A DNA stretch of 7,368 nt from contig WVZH01000326.1 in the NCBI GenBank assembly GCA_011772595.1, forward strand, positions 25,297-32,664, written 5' to 3'. This DNA is from Anaerolineales bacterium. GTDB taxonomy: Bacteria; Chloroflexota; Anaerolineae; Anaerolineales; E44-bin32. Within the stretch, counting starts at the first letter, position 1, and each line of letters opens with the position of its first letter. Below are positions 6,600-7,368 of the stretch, in pieces. The translations under genes were made by a program, and so were the position numbers. Under the pieces are notes generated by a model that saw only the letters and a list, made by a program, of their open reading frames with translations, searched no databases and was not told the origin of the DNA.

Positions 6600-6673
6600 G
6601 GGGGTGTAGTGTAGCGGCCTAACACGCTGCCCTGTCAAGGCAGAGACCGCGGGTTCGAATCCCGTCATCCCCG
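6600..6673 (+). tRNA. tRNA-Asp (anticodon GTC)
   Basis: The 74 bases fold into a complete cloverleaf. The acceptor stem pairs GGGGGTG (6600-6606) with CATCCCC (6666-6672), with one G-T wobble. The D arm has GTGT/ACAC and a loop containing GG. The anticodon stem CTGCC/GGCAG holds the loop CTGTCAA, with GTC at 6634-6636. The variable loop is AGACC, and the T arm is GCGGG-TTCGAAT-CCCGT. The discriminator base is G73, as expected for tRNA-Asp. CCA is not encoded (the next bases are CAG), so CCA must be added by nucleotidyltransferase. Position 38 is A, while many bacterial tRNA-Asp have C38. Confidence 0.97.
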
Positions 6674-6675
6674 CA

Positions 6676-6709
6676 GCATCGCCTGGCTACGGCCAGGCGG
6701 TGTAGTTTT
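6676..6709 (+). terminator. Hairpin terminator after tRNA-Asp
   Basis: CGCCTGGC (6680-6687) and GCCAGGCG (6692-6699) form a perfect 8-bp stem closing the tetraloop TACG, which in RNA is a C(UACG)G loop of the very stable UNCG class. The stem extends outward to 12 bp (6676-6703) with two G-U pairs, and TTTT follows at 6706-6709. It begins three bases after the tRNA and would stop transcription before the convergent ABC transporter gene. The T run is short, so termination may be incomplete. Confidence 0.7.
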
Positions 6710-6738
6710 ATGATGAATTAAACCTTGAAACACCCACA

Positions 6739-7368
6739 CTAGGTCGTTGCTGGGAATGGAGTGCGAAAGGGATCGAATTCTTCTTCCAGTTGACGTCGAA
6801 ATTGCTGCGTATAAAGTCGATAGTAGTGCCCCTTCTTCTTCAGCAATTCTGTATGAGAGCCCATTTCAGAGATCCTCCCACCTTCAATGACAAGAATGCG
6901 ATGAGCGCGTTTGATCGTCGATAAGCGGTGGGCAATGATGAAGCTAGTACGATCTCGAACGACGGCCTCCATCCCGCGTTGAATCAAACTTTCCGTGATG
7001 GAGTCAACAGAACTCGTCGCTTCGTCCATGATAAAGATCTCAGGGTTTGCCAGTACGGCTCGTGCTAAACTAAGGAGCTGTTTTTGGCCGACAGAAAGCA
7101 GAATCCCCCCTTCGCCCACTTGTGCTTCGTATCCCTTTTCGATATCGACGATGAAATCATGCGCGCCCGCTACTTTTGCAGCTTCTTCAATCGCTTGATT
7201 CGATGCTCTTAAATTGCCGTAGCGGATATTTTCGCGGATCGTTCCGGAAAATAAATGGGGTGATTGCAGGACCATGCCGATGCGTGATTGTATCGCTTCC
7301 AGACAAAGGGTGGTGTAATCTCGACCGCCAATACGAACTTGACCATGTTTCGGCTCGTAGAAGCGGCA
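6739..7368 (-). CDS. ABC transporter ATPase (exporter type), C-terminal part, cut by window edge
   Basis: The visible 209 residues are most of a nucleotide-binding domain, probably from a fused membrane-plus-ATPase exporter half-transporter of the MsbA/MdlB type, since they start mid-domain in the pattern RFYEPKHGQVRIGG. Walker A and any membrane domain lie beyond the right edge. In order come the Q-loop (GMVLQSPHLFSGTIRENIRYG, split around the Met at 7273-7275), the signature LSVGQKQLLSLARA, Walker B IFIMDEATSSVD with its Glu and D-loop, and the H-loop IIAHRLST. The signature has Val where many have Gly (LSGGQ), a common variant in this subfamily. A short tail (FRRQLEEEFDPFRTPFPATT) ends the protein. 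The substrate cannot be inferred from the ATPase part. The gene is convergent with tRNA-Asp, with 29 bp between the hairpin's T run and its stop codon. Confidence 0.93.
   Translation of the reverse strand, partial: CRFYEPKHGQVRIGGRDYTTLCLEAIQSRIGMVLQSPHLFSGTIRENIRYGNLRASNQAIEEAAKVAGAHDFIVDIEKGYEAQVGEGGILLSVGQKQLLSLARAVLANPEIFIMDEATSSVDSITESLIQRGMEAVVRDRTSFIIAHRLSTIKRAHRILVIEGGRISEMGSHTELLKKKGHYYRLYTQQFRRQLEEEFDPFRTPFPATT

Noticed and set aside
6306..6668. Minus-strand frame of 120 codons starting MTGFEPAVSALTGQRVRPLHY
   Set aside because: It is the antisense translation of the tRNA-Asp gene plus the palindrome and the end of the lipoprotein gene. Peptides like GFEPAVSALTGQRV are typical spurious translations of tRNA genes.

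Overview
The window looks like a chromosomal stretch from a bacterium of the phylum Chloroflexota, probably near the class Anaerolineae. This is inferred from recalled family patterns, not from a database search. The hints are the protein encoded between alaS and ruvX (a membrane-anchored protein with a 'baseplate J-like' outer part, a type I associate with Anaerolineae), a secreted lipoprotein with Thr-Pro-rich tails, and the style of the AlaRS and MltG sequences. Nothing points to a phage, plasmid, insertion sequence or CRISPR array.

Layout. The left 5.2 kb is one minus-strand operon, read from right to left: alaS (alanyl-tRNA synthetase, 2423-5170), a membrane protein with a baseplate J-like domain (879-2393), ruvX/yqgF (487-882) and the first part of mltG (1-503, running off the left edge). 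The gaps are 29 bp, then a 4-bp ATGA overlap, then a 17-bp overlap, so the genes are probably co-transcribed and partly translationally coupled. A near-consensus sigma-70 promoter (TTGATA, 17 bp, TATAAT on the minus strand) lies just upstream of alaS and predicts a leader of only about 15 nt.

Divergent from alaS is a plus-strand gene for a predicted secreted lipoprotein of unknown function (5368-6459). It ends in a perfect 30-bp palindrome followed by five T. That palindrome can act as a terminator, but it also resembles a dispersed palindromic repeat. Next come a tRNA-Asp(GTC) gene (6600-6673) with its own promoter and a terminator-like hairpin with a UACG loop. Converging from the right edge is the 3' part of an ABC exporter ATPase gene (6739-7368, minus).

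How the genes fit together. The alaS - X - ruvX - mltG order recalls the Firmicutes cluster alaS - yrzL - yrrK(ruvX) - yrzB - yrrL(mltG), which joins translation, a RuvX-family nuclease and peptidoglycan strand release. Here the slot between alaS and ruvX holds a membrane protein with a cytoplasmic N-terminal domain, a basic linker, one membrane helix and a large external domain. Its location suggests an envelope role alongside MltG, but its function is unknown. This is the most interesting item in the window; most of the rest is ordinary core-genome content.
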